Below are positions 34,810 through 47,224 of a stretch of DNA of 64,000 nucleotides, piece by piece (position 1 is the stretch's first letter; each line of letters begins with the position of its first letter). The DNA lies in contig OX465110.1 of NCBI GenBank assembly GCA_949987565.1, positions 5,057,476 through 5,121,475 on the forward strand, given 5' to 3'. Both the position numbers and the translations under genes were made by a program. Below the pieces are notes generated by a model. It had not been told where the DNA came from and made no database searches. It saw only the letters and a list, made by a program, of their open reading frames with translations. Origin of the DNA: Luidia sarsii. Taxonomy: Eukaryota; Echinodermata; Asteroidea; Paxillosida; Luidiidae.

Positions 34810-35445
34810 GTAAGCCACACAAAAAAAAATAATGATAATAATTTCCTTTATTTTTTCTCGTAGGCTTTCCATATTTCCCTGTCGGAATCAAAATGTCTGA
34901 TACATCGGGCAGTGCAGGCATTTCTGTTCATTCACGAGGCCGTCATGTGTGACCTGGCACAGCATAATGAGGAATAACCCCCACGTTTGAGATTTTCAGA
35001 TTTTCTAATGATGTGAAAGAGTATACCATTAGCTTTCAAATGATATCAAAATTATTTCCGTATGAACTTTGTTGTAAACAGTACAAGGGGACTTCGCTCG
35101 TTCATTTGGTATCAGACACAATATAGCAGCGCCTTTCTAACTCCTCGAAAGTGGCCATTCAAAATGGCAGGAACTTTACATTTTCATGAAAACAGTACAC
35201 AAACACTCCCCGAAATCCTCGTTTTTTCAACATTCAGAGACGGATTTCGGAAAAATCCATTGGACATAATATCCGATACATTAACTTTTCGAAAATACAA
35301 AAAAACAAAAATTGATATTTTTTTTCCGAATTGAGAAGATACTTTGAATTCAGGCGTTGTTTACTCGAAAAGTGTTCTGGTGGGATATTCCTCATGTCGC
35401 TGTGCCGGGTCGCATATGCTTTGTGGTCCCTGAAAGTGCAGACCA

Positions 35446-35662
35446 GGGCCCTTCTCCAAAACCCGGCTCAGGCTTCGGCTCAGGCTTCGTCTCTGTCATC
35501 CAAAAGCTGAAAACACAGGATGATTTTTTTCTCCAAACGCAGTTTAACATCCAAAAACGAAGCCAAAGGCCTGCGATGTTCATGCCTCGTACATTAAAAT
35601 GGACGAAAGAAATGGAGACAAAGCCGGAGCCGGAGCCTAAGCCGGGTTTTGGAAAAGGGCCT
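35446..35662. mobile_element. MITE of the AGGCTTCGGCTCAGGCTTCG family, copy 3 (best preserved)
   Basis: Ends GGGCCCTTCTCCAAAACCCG and CGGGTTTTGGAAAAGGGCCT are inverted, with inner GGCTCAGGCTTCGGCTCAGG and CCGGAGCCGGAGCCTAAGCC. This copy defines the family ends. Confidence 0.8.
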
Positions 35663-36384
35663 TGGCGAAACAAAAGCCGCACCAGTTACATGTATATGTA
35701 CAGTTGCTGAGAGTTGCATTTATTTTATGGTCGGTACTTCATTCCCCTAAAGAGGAAGAGAATATGACTACACCGTGACAAGCCATTTTTTTTGAAATTC
35801 GAGGAAGGACTAAATGCACATTCTAGTCAAATCCACCATGGGCAAGGAGCACGTCTTGGAACACAACCCCTTAAACTCCCCCCGTTTTTAAGATGAGCTC
35901 AAAAGGCAGAGTCTTGATGAGTTTTACTTCTGAGTTTTAAATCTCAGAAAAAACTCGAGGAGGAGCTTCTGACCTTGGTCTAGGACGAGGCTCGTAGGTT
36001 GACTACTTTCAGAGGCAATGCTCCGGTTTGCCAACAGCTGCCAGTCAACCAACATATCCTTCCCCCCTCCCCTCCCTCCCTCCCTCTTAAACTTCCTCAA
36101 CTGCGCAAGTTGTTGAAATCGGTTTTTTTTGCCCCATCACGAAGGAGCAAATGGGGGTTGGGGGGTTGGGAGGGAGAGTGGAGTGTGTGGGGGGGGGTGT
36201 TGTTGGGGAGGAGGAGAGGGTGGATTTGGGCAAGGGGCGGGCTGTGCCCCACTCACCCACTGATTGATGGGTGTCGAGATGATGATGATGCATGACGCTC
36301 TATGGTAGTGCCTGGGGAGGCAAGGCAAGGCAGGCAGGCAGGCAGGGAGTCTCCTTGATGGATTAATGCCTTGTAGATGTGGAC

Positions 36385-37200
36385 GTGCTCTCTCTACCTT
36401 TCTCTCTCCCTCACTTCCTCTCCCCCTCTCTCCCTACCCTCTCTCTGTCCCCCACTCTCTGTCCCCCACTCTCTCCCCTCACTCTCCCCCTCACTCTCCT
36501 CTCTATCCCCCCTCTCTCTCTCCCCTCTCTCTTTCTCTCCCTCCCTCCCCCACTTTCTCTGCCTCTTTCTTTCTCACTCCTACTCTCTCCCTCTCTCACT
36601 CTTTATCTCTCTGTCATTTCTATGTCATTTATCTTATTCTCAAGCTGTCTTGTTCTCTGCCACTGGCTCGCTCTCTCACTCATTCTCTCTCCCTCTCTCT
36701 CTGTCTCTCCTCCTCTCTGTCTCTGTCTCTGTCTCTGTATCTGTCTCTGTCTCTGTCTCCTGTCTCTGTTACTGTCTCTGTATCTGTCTCTGTCTCTGTC
36801 TCCTGTCTCTGTTACTGTCTCTGTCTCCTGTCTCTGTTACTGTCTCTGTATCTGTCTCTGTCTCCTATCTCTGTCTCTGTCTCTGTCTCTGTCTCTGTCT
36901 CTGTCTCTGTCTCTGTCTGTCTGGCTGTCTATCTCTGTCCTTGTCTCTTTCTCTCTCTCTTTCTCTCTCTTTCTCTCTCTTTCTCTCTCTTTCTCTCTCT
37001 TTCTCTCTCTTTCTCTCTCTTTCTCGCTCTTTCTCTCTCTCTTTCTCTCTTTTTTTCCCCCATCTCTCTCTCCCCTCTCTCTTTTGCTGTATCTCTCATT
37101 CTCTCCCCCTCTTTCTCCCTCCCTCCCCCTCTCACCCTCCCCTCTCCCTCCCTCTCTCCCTGCTCTCCCTCTCTCCCTCTCTCTCTCCCTCTCTCCCCTA

Positions 37201-37286
<86 letters not shown>

Positions 37287-37322
37287 ACTATCTCTCCCCC
37301 TCTCTCTCCCCCCCTTTTCTCT

Positions 37323-37356
<34 letters not shown>

Positions 37357-37362
37357 CTCTCT
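36385..37362. repeat. Kilobase (CT)n / CTGTCT low-complexity tract
   Basis: TCTCCC, then CTGTCTCTGTCTC (with GTTACTGTCTCTGTATC sub-blocks repeated three times at 36760-36860), TCTCTTTC and a pure (TC)n run (37206-37283). All three plus frames are open as Ser-Leu-rich ORFs; this is an artefact of composition. Confidence 0.95.
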
Positions 37363-37469
37363 GGATGTGGGAGCACCAAGTCACAACGGGCCTGTGGCTC
37401 CATGTTGTCATAGCCCGTCTACCAATCAAGCCACATCCTGGCCGTGGACTGCCATAATACCCAGAGTGA

Positions 37470-38600
37470 GCTCCTAGCAGACGTGCCCATTGTGGAGCAT
37501 TTGAGTACAGGTGTTGCGGAAGCCTCACTCGCATGAGGGTGGGCTGAGAATATTTGATAGGGGGTTAATTTCAATCTTGGACAGGGGGAACTTTAGGAGT
37601 TCGGTTACGCAGCCCTGTTAAATGCGCTTTTGGTTGTTTATTCGTGCATGACACCTTGGGCCATTGCATCCCACAATTACCTGTTGGGTGTTGTCCTAGG
37701 TTTGTGGGTAGGGGTTAAGTTACCCCCCCCCCCTCCCATCCCCCATCCCCCACACCCCCACCCCCACCCAAGCCCCAATCTTTCATTCAGGAGCGGGGTT
37801 TACATGGTACACATTTTCATCAAAGCAAAGTAACCCTTCAATGAAATGTTACGAAAACGTACATGGTAGTTAAAGTATAAAAATTGATATTGGATTGCAT
37901 CATCTGCTGATAGCACTGACTGTCTGTGCCAGTCTTTGGACGGTCACCCTGGTAGAGGCGGATTCACTTGACCTTCTGAACTCTGACCTTTGTCGGTGCC
38001 CTGAGGAGCCTCTTTTATCGGGGGGGGGGGAGGGGGTTTGAGATCCTTTATCTTTCTTGCAAAGTGTCACCATGGCAACGCGATAATGGATTTGTGATGA
38101 TCATTTGAAGCACTTAACGGAATCAGACATTGTGAAAACAACAGGAGTCAAGCTGAGCGATGTGCATTAACCTATTTTGCAATGCCACGTCGACGGCAGA
38201 CCCTGTTCGATAGGCTCGCAATGTTTACCAGATAAAAAAAAGATAAAAAAAGAAGAGTCACAAACCTATTTGCCGAGGTGTTAGCCCCGGTTTCGCAGTA
38301 GAGGTGATTAACTTGACAAACAAATCTATGAAAAACCAGCACCCACAACAATATCAGCCGCTGTGAAGGGGTTTCGTGTTGGCTTACAGTCCAAAGGTCT
38401 CTTGGCCAAATGTAAAACCACTGTCTGCATAATTCGTCCCTCTCATCCCAGTTGAAAAAAAAAAATGATGATAGAAATCCGGTACATACCTTGTGCATTT
38501 CCCCTCCGATATCGATGGGTAGAATGTATCACAGGTATTTTTGAATACTGGGACAAATTTTAATGAGGTTTAATCACCAATCTCTCATACTGCGTACTAC
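37470..38600. other. No supported gene
   Basis: Contains C-runs (37721-37732), a (CCCCCA)n patch and G-runs (38021-38037). The minus-strand ORF at 38172-38498 has no recognisable domain. Confidence 0.5.
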
Positions 38601-38619
38601 ACATACATGTTCCCTGGCG

Positions 38620-38765
38620 TCGATTTCACCAAACCCATCGTAACTTACGATCAATCGCAAGGCGATGAACAATGCACAGAAACCATAGTGTATCACAACT
38701 TACGATGGGTTATCCATCGTAAGTTGAGTTACGATACATCGTTAAGGCCTCATGAAATCCACCCT
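38620..38765. mobile_element. Palindromic MITE, 'CATCGTAAGTT' family, copy 2
   Basis: Runs from GTCGATTTCACCAAACCCAT through CGATGAACAATGCACAGAAACC and GGGTTATCCATCGTAAGTTG to CTCATGAAATCCACC, a whole-length near-palindrome. Confidence 0.8.
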
Positions 38766-38894
38766 AGGCTTGGAGTTGGAGCCTGATGAATTCTTCTTTT
38801 TTTCACAATTCATGGCCGCATGAAAAAAAAATACTAAATGGGCTCATGAAGATTGGTGTCAGGTTTCTCGGCAGAAACTTTTGTATTTTCTTCA

Positions 38895-38975
38895 TGAGGA
38901 CTGAGAGCAATATAATAATAATAATACTAATGTAACATTTATAAGGCGCTTAATACGGCTGTTTCTAAGTGCACC
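38895..38975. mobile_element. (ATA)n with GGCGCTTAATACG retroelement tail
   Basis: ATAATAATAATAATACTAATG followed by TAACATTTATAAGGCGCTTA. This arrangement is common at 3' ends of short retroposons in marine invertebrates; the rest of the element is not clear. Confidence 0.4.
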
Positions 38976-39638
38976 AATGTCTGTCAACAAAATACAACTT
39001 AGAACATGGGTAAATACATAACACAATACAACAAATGAGGTCAACACGAATCAAGTAAACTAGGAATAAGATGGTGTGCAACTCCCTTGACCGATACACA
39101 ACTTATGCTGTGAGGAATTTAACTATGAATTTAACTATGAACTGTAACATGAATTGAACAAGTGATTGAAAAAGTAAGCAAAAAAAAAACAAGTAAAAAT
39201 TGAGTTTGATGATTCCTAGTAAGATGCCCTTCCTGTACAATTTGTAGCATTCCTTAAAAGCTTAAAGTAACAAAGTGATATACAAAAATGTTGCAAACTG
39301 CTTACTGCTCAAAGTAATATATAAAAAGTTCTGCTTTTGGGTAAGGTCCTGCTTAGGTCAAAACGTCAGGTCCCACTGCATTTTGGGAGATTCTTAAAAA
39401 GTTATTTCTTCCCATTTTCCCGGAAGCTTCCTGTGAGTCTTAAACCTAGCCCGACCCATCAGAATACCGTACCCCCCGGGGAAAAAAAAGCACACCTCGT
39501 GTCGCGGCAATCGTGTTGTGAAATAGGCTCTCACCAAACATGAGTCAGTCGGTTAGAATTTTTTTTTAAAAACACGGACAAATAACTAAATCAATTACCG
39601 TTTGCGGGTGTGGTTGAACTGGGCACATCTTACTGTAA

Positions 39639-40174
39639 AGCCGCGTCCGCACTGGACTTAAAATGGGTAAACTAACCGAGCAAATGGGTAAATTGACCAT
39701 TTTAAGTCCAGTGCGGACAGCCAGAAAGTTTTCCTCCCAGGTAACTTACCCGACTCCAGTGGGTAGTTTAACCGACCAACTTCTGCCCGGTTAAATTGAC
39801 CAGGTCAGTTTAACCGAGCCGAAAAGTCCAATCCGGACACGACGTCTCGGTAAACGACTCGGTAAAAAACCACATCCGGCGCCCCGCATTGCCAGAGGCC
39901 CTAAATACCACGTGACGTGCCATGGTCCCAATGCAACAATGTTGTTTACTTTTCGAGCAGGGTCGACGTGTCGTAGTTTTATGGTATTTACATCCGGTGA
40001 AAGGTCACCACCATAGCGCCCTCTTGCGTTTATACGCGCCAGTCGGTTAGTTTTACTGCGTCGTCTCGGTTAGTTTACCCGAGTCGAAAGTCCAAGTGCG
40101 GACGCCGGGAAGATTTACCCATTGGAATGTTACCCACGGGCTCGGTAAAAAATAAGTCCAGTGCGGACGCGGCT
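39639..40174. mobile_element. Harbinger-like MITE, 536 bp, TAA duplication
   Basis: Ends AGCCGCGTCCGCACTGGACT and AGTCCAGTGCGGACGCGGCT are exact inverses, flanked by TAA on both sides (39636-39638, 40175-40177). A 3-bp TWA duplication suggests PIF/Harbinger. Inside are GGTAAACTAACCGAG/CTCGGTTA motifs and an internal copy of the end (GTCCAGTGCGGACAG at 39706) forming a second hairpin. Confidence 0.8.
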
Positions 40175-40210
40175 TAAGATTACCTCGCGTTGAGACCACC
40201 CTCTACCACC

Positions 40211-40243
<33 letters not shown>

Positions 40244-40518
40244 GCTCTGTTTGGGGGTGTGTCCCGTCAATGCAAGTCAGCTCTGGCCACCACCCAGGCT
40301 TGAATCAGTCCGGCGTCCGTCACACCTCGCCCAGTCAGGTTCCAATTGTGTCCCTGTCATTGCCGCATCCTGTTTTTCCCGTTGTCCCCTTTCATTCCAC
40401 GCGGGAGAATCCGCTCCCGCAACCTCTCCCCTCCCCCCAACCCCCCCCCCCCCCCACCCAATCCCCGTGTAACGGTGATTGAGTAATTGACGATGGGGCG
40501 CGACATCATCGTGCCACC

Positions 40519-40648
40519 TGAGGTGGACTTCACAAAGCTTTACGATGCATCATATCTCAACTTTACGATGGATAAATAACCCATCATTAGTTACAATACA
40601 CCTTATTAGTTTCTGTGCATCGCTTGCCGTCTTGCGATTGAGTTACGG
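40519..40648. mobile_element. Palindromic MITE, 'CATCGTAAGTT' family, copy 3
   Basis: TGAGGTGGACTTCACAAAGC, TTACGATGCATCATATCTCA, CTGTGCATCGCTTGCCGTCT and GCGATTGAGTTACG in the family order; the right end is degraded. Confidence 0.7.
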
Positions 40649-41001
40649 ACCTGGTGCACACAGAGAAACCCCTCCCGTTCATCAGAATTACATAACTTAT
40701 GCTAATGAGGGTCATGAGACTAGGCCCACATGTGACTTTGATGGATGGGCGGCAACCACCCCAGCCTTAAAGTTGTGGCGATAGATTCCCCGGGTGATGA
40801 ACGTGCAATCGCAATAAGTCGGCGCTGTCCAATTGGCTAAGGGCTGTGAATAATGCATGCATAATGAATGAAACCTGTGGGTGGATTGGCTGCAGGAAGT
40901 GGTGCTGCAATGGCATTGGCTGTAAGTTTGCCGACTTTTTTTTTGCGAATCTGTAATTAGGACTGCATGTGGTCAACAGGTATAGGCTTCTTTAATAAAA
41001 G

Positions 41002-41107
41002 GAATGCAGCAATCCCGTTGGCTGTGAGTCTTCGACTAACGAGTGGATGACGACACCGCGGCCGGTGTCGCTCTTCAAGAAGCAGCCCGACAAAAGAATC
41101 AGATACA
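41002..41107 (+). CDS. Candidate internal exon, possibly of the secreted-protein gene
   Basis: Open plus-strand segment ending at a consensus donor (GATACA/GTACGT, phase 1). It encodes ECSNPVGCESSTNEWMTTPR, then PVSLFKKQPDKRIRY. An in-frame TAA just upstream (40994-40996) forces the start to the AG at 41000-41001 or, slightly further in, the better GCAG at 41006-41009. Two cysteines fit an extracellular protein. No family is recognised, and its phase does not join directly to the exon at 34699. Confidence 0.35.
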
Positions 41108-41814
41108 GTACGTTGTGCACTGCACCCCCCTCCCCCCCCACCCGGCCAGAGGAAATCCCCAGCCTCTTCCGACCGGGAGCAGGGGGAGTAAGTGAGGGAG
41201 GGAGCCGTGGAGGTGGAAGTGGGCTCTGCACAGTGTGACAGTGATTTCCAGCAGGGGGGGAAGTGGGAGAAGAAACGTCTGGAGCCCTCCTCTTGTCCGC
41301 ACCCACCATGAGAGTGGCTCTCCTCTGCCTGACACACCTTGCCCTGTCCCCCTCCCTCCCGCCCTCCCTCCCCTGCCCCCCCCCCCACAAGATCCCCTTG
41401 GCTTGCTCGGACAAATTGCCGGCTTCCTGATTTGATTACGTGTAATAGGAACTCGGAGACGTTAGCGGAGCAAGTTTGAAGGAGGGAAAGGAGGAAGGGG
41501 AGAGGGGGGAGATGACCTTTTTATTGGCTTTCTCTTTTCTTCTTCTCTTTTTTTTTTTTTGTCAAGCACGGAGTGACAGTCTTTAAGTTCAAAAAAAAAG
41601 TGCATGTACGTGGACAGAGATATTGTCTGGCAGTGGTGGGGAGAGAGGGGAGTGGAGGGGAGTGGGCCACCTGTCAATTACTGAGGATTGGAATGGCCTG
41701 GCCGTGTGGCACCACCTGTGAGGAAACTGAGAACTGGCGCCGATTGGAGTCATTCCAGGCACAGATAAAGACTCCGCTTGCCCTCAATCGGCCCCGGAGC
41801 CCCAGGATCTCCGT

Positions 41815-42895
41815 GTCTGTCTCCCTCCCCTCCCATCTCCCTCCCATCCCACTCCTGCTCCCTCCTGTCCCCCTCTTGTCCCTCCTGTGCCACTCCTGTG
41901 CCCCTCCTGTGCCCCTCCTGTCCTCCTCCTGTCCCCCTCGTCCCTCCTGTGCCCCTCCTGTGCCCCTCCTGTGCCCCTCCTGTCCTCCTCCTGTCCCCCT
42001 CTTGTCCCTCCTGTGCCCCTCCTGTCCCCCTCTTGTCCCTCCTGTGCCCCTCCTGTCCCCCTCTTGTCCCTCCTGTGCTCCTCCTGTCCCCGTCTTGTCC
42101 CACCTGTGTCCCTCCTGTCCCCCTCTTGTCCCTCCTGTGCCCCTCCTGTGCCCTCCTGTCCCCCTCTTGTCCCTCCTGTGCCCCTCCTGTGCCCTCCTGT
42201 CCCCCTCTTGTCCCTCCTGTGTCTCCCTCCTGCCTTCTCCTCTCCCGCTCCTGTCCCCCTCCTGCCCCCTCCTGTCCCCTCCTGTCCCCCTCCTGTCCCG
42301 CTCCTTTCCCCCTTCTGTCCCCCTCCTGTCCCTCTCCTGTTCCCCCTCCTGTCCCCCTCCTGTCCCCCTCCTGCCCCCCTCCTGTCCCCCTCCTGTCCCC
42401 TCCTGTCCCTCCTAACCACTCCTGTCCCCCTATTGTCCCTCTCCTGTCCCTCTCCTGTCCCCCTCCTGCCCCCTCCTGTCCCCCTCCTGTCCCCCTCCTG
42501 TCCCCCTCCTGTCCCTCCTATCCACTCCTGTCCCCCTATTGTCCCTCTCCTTCCCCCTCCTGTCCCCTCCTGTCCCCCTCCTGTCCCCTCCTATCCACTC
42601 CTGTCCCCCTATTGTCCCTCTCCTGTCCCTCTCCTGTCCCTCTCCTGTCCCTCCTGTCCCTCATACCCCCTCCTGTCCCCCTCCTGTCCCCCTCCTGTCC
42701 CCTCCTATCCACTCCTGTCCCCCTATTGTCCCTCTCCTGTCCCTCTCCTGTCCCTCTCCTGTCCCTCTCCTGTCCCTCCTGTCCCTCCTATCCACTCCTG
42801 TCCCCCTCTTGTCCCCCTCCTGTCCCCCTCCTGCCCCCTCCTGTGCCCCCCTACCCCTCCTCGACCCCTTCCTCTCCCCTCCTATCCCCCTTTTT
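41815..42895. repeat. (CCCTCCTGTCC)n minisatellite
   Basis: About 1.1 kb of 10-15-bp units (TGTCCCCCTCC, TGTCCCTCC, TGTGCCCCTCC). It also shows longer-range blocks around TATCCACTCCTGTCCCCCTA, which recurs four times (42525-42730). The 389- and 417-residue Pro/Leu/Ser ORFs are artefacts. Confidence 0.95.
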
Positions 42896-43007
42896 TCTCA
42901 GAATTAGCCTCCCATCTAGGTCTGTTTCCATCTTCACCTGTCTGTGCCAGACTGCCTCTGCCCTTCGCTCTGCACGGTCGCTCGCTCAGACCTGCAGTCC
43001 AGTGCAG

Positions 43008-43165
43008 TCAATTTCACCAAACTCGTCGTAACTTACGATCAAGCGCAAGACAATGAGCGATGCACAGAAACCATACGAATACGGCCTATCACAACTTGCG
43101 ATGGGTTATCCATCGGAAGTTGAGTTTATACGATGCATCGTAAGGCTTTGTGAAATCCAGCCCAG
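43008..43165. mobile_element. Palindromic MITE, 'CATCGTAAGTT' family, copy 4
   Basis: GTCAATTTCACCAAACTCGT, ACGATCAAGCGCAAGACAAT, GATGGGTTATCCATCGGAAG and GTAAGGCTTTGTGAAATCCA in order. Confidence 0.8.
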
Positions 43166-43169
43166 AAAT

Positions 43170-45115
43170 ATGTTGCAAACTGTTTCGGTGCTGAACTTGA
43201 TCTGTTCACCAGAAAATGTAAGCCAAGGCCACTTGGGGACCGCTTAATGCTCTCATAGTCGAACATCTGTCAGAGAGCTGGGAGCACTACCAAAATGCCA
43301 ACGGGCACCCATGGTCTAATCATGGAGGCACAGTGCTGACCCACCCACGGCACCGCTGCATAACGCATCCCCGTAACCAGCAGCTCCCCGTAGCAATCTG
43401 AAGGCAATGCCACCCTTGAACACACCTGCCACTACTAGCAGGTCAGAAGGTAGTTGACCTGGGATGACAGCGCTCACCCGGCCCTTACCTGTAAGCAACC
43501 CGGGTTCCAAAATCACCCATTGCCAATTATACGGCTGGGCTCGAAGATTTTTATTTTGTTTGTTTTGTTCAGATAGAACCTCACAAAGTGTCCGTGTTTT
43601 CAAGTGTCTGTATTCAAGTCACGTTGCCAAGAACCAGCTTTAGAAATATCTGTCTAAAAAAAGATTGGAGTTGTAAAACTGATGTGAAGTGAGCCCTCCC
43701 CCCTCCCCCCCTCCCCCTCCCCCCTCCCCCTCCCCCCTCCTCCATCAATCTGCCCCTTTTTTTTCTTTTCTTGGTTAAGTGCCAAGTTTCAGACAGCGTA
43801 TATAGCAGCCAAGTAGTCGGGAAATCCCCACGGAAATGGCCAATTTCTGGCCTGGTTTGAGTAATGACAAGGGGAGCCAGTCTCGATGCGAGCGCTCATC
43901 AGATTAAGAGTCGTTATTGTCCATTCGGTTCGGGCGCGCTTCTCTCAGCAGTTATCCCGTTATCCTCGCCCGGTGCCTTGCTGGCACTCACCTGGTACCC
44001 CGCCAGTGGACGGCAGTGGGAAACGCTGGGTACGCCGAGCAAATTGACACGTGACCCTGCACATCAAAGGGTTTACTGCGATCAGTGAAATGCACATTGG
44101 CTTTGTCCAACGTCTTACACACCTGTGGTGAACCTACTTTCTCCGTTTTAACACCTTTCATGAAATTCCTAGTCTCTTTTCCTTGTTCATAGTGTCTAGA
44201 TAAGGCAGTATACTTACTGACCTTGCCTTTTGACAATGATTCTGTGATATTTACATAATAGGGTCAAAATGTCTGACGGTTTGGATGCTCTACCTAAGTC
44301 TTTAACAGAAAGTTTGTAATGGCATGAAGCTCCTCAATTTTAGCACGGAATGTAATTTTTTTTTATAGGTCATTCAACTGAATTGTTGGTGCAAAGATCA
44401 TTTTGCATTTCCAAAGGAAAGACATGTCTTGCTAAACACATTCAGGCTTGAACGAATGTGTGATACAGAATTACCTTGCTGCAGATTGCCTCTTGAAAAA
44501 AAAACACGGATAGATAGGTGTGCGCACTGGGACTACTGTGGATTAACTCTGTTGCCTCATGCCCTTGTTTACTGATGATTATTACACAGATGGGAGGAGG
44601 ATGGGCGGATCTGGATTGGTTCAGATAAAGCCTCTAATATAATCAGGATGGCTCTGGGGCTTAGTTGGGATTAGCTCCGATATCAAGCCCTTGTTGAGAA
44701 CAATGGCGGGGGGGATTTCATCACACGATTCCAACCGTTGTGGATTTTATCAGCCAGCACACATTGAATAAGACACAGGATATCAGTTATCTCACCAAAC
44801 AGATAGGGAGTTAGTAAGTTTTCAACAAGATTAGTACCTGTTTCTCACTTCGTCCCCCCCCCCCCTCTTCCCTCCTCCCCAACTCCTACCCGTCCTCCTG
44901 GTCTAAAAATGGGATGCTGAGTATTCTCCCTTTTTTGTTGTTGCCTGGTGTCCTTGAGGCTGAAGGGGGGGTCACCCAGTGACAGGACAGTGCCCTCTAG
45001 GGCAGGCCGCCAGGGACATGACTTCATGCTTGTAGGCAAGTTCCGTAACATAGGGAGGTAATTGAGACACAGGGCCTGCCAGCCAGCAGATGGAAGGGGG
45101 ATGAATGTGGAGAAC
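43170..45115. other. No supported gene
   Basis: The minus-strand ORF at 43316-43603 is GC-rich and open but has no recognisable motif. A CCCTCCCCC repeat lies at 43693-43743. The rest is unremarkable single-copy-looking sequence with C- and A-runs. Confidence 0.5.
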
Positions 45116-45119
45116 AATA

Positions 45120-45402
45120 GCTGGAGACAGAGACAAAGGCACAGCAAGAGAACGAGACAGATCTATAGACAGGTAGAGAGACAGACACAGACAGACATAG
45201 GGCTGCAGAGGCAGTGACAGAAACAGAGAGAGAGAGAGAGGCATAGACAGTGAGAGACGTACGGAGACAGAGACAGTTCGAAACAGAACGTGAGACCGAC
45301 AGTCGGAAACAGATAGAGACAGAGACATAGACCGAGTGAGACACACAGAGAAAGAGGCCAGCTAGAAACAGACAGAGATCGACAGACAGTCAGAAACAGA
45401 CA
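45120..45402. repeat. (GACAGA)n-type tract running into the assembly gap
   Basis: AGACAGAGACAAAGG, GACAGACACAGACAGAC and similar purine-rich units continue up to the N run, so the gap probably hides more of the same array. Confidence 0.85.
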
Positions 45403-45602
45403 NNNNNNNNNNNNNNNNNNNNNNNNNNNNNNNNNNNNNNNNNNNNNNNNNNNNNNNNNNNNNNNNNNNNNNNNNNNNNNNNNNNNNNNNNNNNNNNNNN
45501 NNNNNNNNNNNNNNNNNNNNNNNNNNNNNNNNNNNNNNNNNNNNNNNNNNNNNNNNNNNNNNNNNNNNNNNNNNNNNNNNNNNNNNNNNNNNNNNNNNNN
45601 NN
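45403..45602. other. Assembly gap (200 N)
   Basis: Exactly 200 unknown bases, likely a fixed-size placeholder; true length unknown. Confidence 0.98.
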
Positions 45603-46854
45603 CCTTCCTCCAGGTCATTGACCCTGGGGTACAAAACCCTTAATGTTTGAATTTTTCATCACCCACCAGTCTCAATGTCTCTGCATCCACCCAGTTCAAT
45701 TCCCCCCTCCTTTCCCCCCTGCCTGCAGTTTTGAAAGCTACTCGGAATCTAGTCACTCAATCGCGACGCGGCGCAATTGAAACAACCTGCTCGCTTGTAT
45801 CTGCGCACCTTTGCCCTCAAGTCTTAGGAACTCGGCTTCGCGTAAACTTCTCCTTATTCTTTTTTTTCCTCTCTTTGTGTGTATTTCTACCCCTGAGCAC
45901 ATTTTTCGTCAGTTGATTAACTCGTTTTCTCGTCACCACCGTGCCATGACCTAGAGCCAATTTCCAAAGCCCCTTCAGTCCCCCCCCTCCTCTCCCTCCC
46001 CCCTACCCCACTTCCCCTCCGCCCCAAGCCCCGAATGAGTGGATTGGTATAGTGAGGGCGAGTTGTGCAAGGAGGGGAGGGAAAGGGTAATTGGGGCCCC
46101 CCAGGCAAGGGACTGGGGCAGACAGATTGAGGGCTGCCCTCCGGCCCCCCAATCAACACTTTTTAAAAAATGGAGGCGGCAAAAGACTTCATTTCTGGTC
46201 CTCCCGCGCTAACAGCAATCTGACAGAACCGCGGGGAAATTGAAATATCAGTGGAGGAGTGAGTATACCTTCTTGCATTGGGGACTTGTAGTGTACCACA
46301 CTGTGCCATTTTGTGGTTCCGTGAAACAGTTGCAGTTGAAGTTGCAGTTGAAACGTGCGGTATTGTTGGACGTGTGAAGATAGATTGCATACCATGAAGT
46401 AGTTGTTGATATCTAGTCCACTCTTTCCCAACTGGTTTGCCTTGAACTGAAGTGCTGCCCTTAATCGTTATATTATGTACTGCTAGTGCTAGATCATTGT
46501 AATGTGCACATGCAGAGCTGCTTGTGTCATTCTTTAACATCATGAATTATGTGATTAGGAGCAAGGTCCTGCTGGACTCAAAATTTCAGACCCTTAAAAG
46601 TTTAGAGAGTCACATTTTCGGTCTTATTAGGCCTACATCAGCAAGCAATTCTGTATTACTCGATTGGGAGATTTTGATAGGTATTTAACCCCCAAACAGA
46701 TTTGTGTTAGAGTTGCAGCCACAATTCCCCTCCTCCTGTAAGGGACGATGACCAATTGGATTGGTTTTCAAATCAACAGAATATTAGTCACACCGACACT
46801 TTTCATATGATTCCTGAGCCTGAGTTCTGAGGTTTCTAGAATTGGCAGTTCCCA

Positions 46855-47224
46855 CTTAAAGGCCCGTTACAACATTGGGAAGATCGGAAAACATCCATGT
46901 CCACAGATTTCCTTCCAATTCACACAGTTTGTAGATGGTCATGATAGAATCCTCATGTTGAAATCTGATGGTCTGGGATGCTTTACGTCTCGAAAAATTT
47001 TCATGCAAGCATCGACAAATAGTGTATTACTCGCAAGCAATTAACTAATTTCTTACACTACAGAACGGTGTGTAAACCGTGACGGTATTTTGCATTTTTC
47101 TACATTCTCAGATTACCATCTGAGCAAAAACCTTCACAGGATTGCTTTTTTTGGAATGCTTAATGGTTTGACACACAAACTGTGGTAATCGTTTGACCTT
47201 TAGCAATGTTGTAAAGGCCTTTAA
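46855..47224. mobile_element. MITE with CTTAAAGGCCC ends
   Basis: CTTAAAGGCCCGTTACAACATT at the left and AATGTTGTAAAGGCCTTTAAG at the right are inverted. A partial relative (TTAAAGCCCCTACACAACAT, then TGGTAAGATCG) is at 11192-11222. Confidence 0.65.

Noticed and set aside
36366..37477. Three overlapping plus-strand ORFs of 340-366 residues, Ser/Leu-rich
   Set aside because: All three frames are open because CT-only sequence cannot form stop codons; no start or splice context, pure low complexity.
41778..43056. Pro/Leu/Ser/Cys ORFs of up to 417 residues
   Set aside because: Reading of the CCTCCTGTCC minisatellite; several frames and the opposite strand are equally open.
43316..43603. 95-residue minus-strand ORF
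   Set aside because: Looks moderately coding but lacks any motif, splice partner or promoter; not enough to call a gene.
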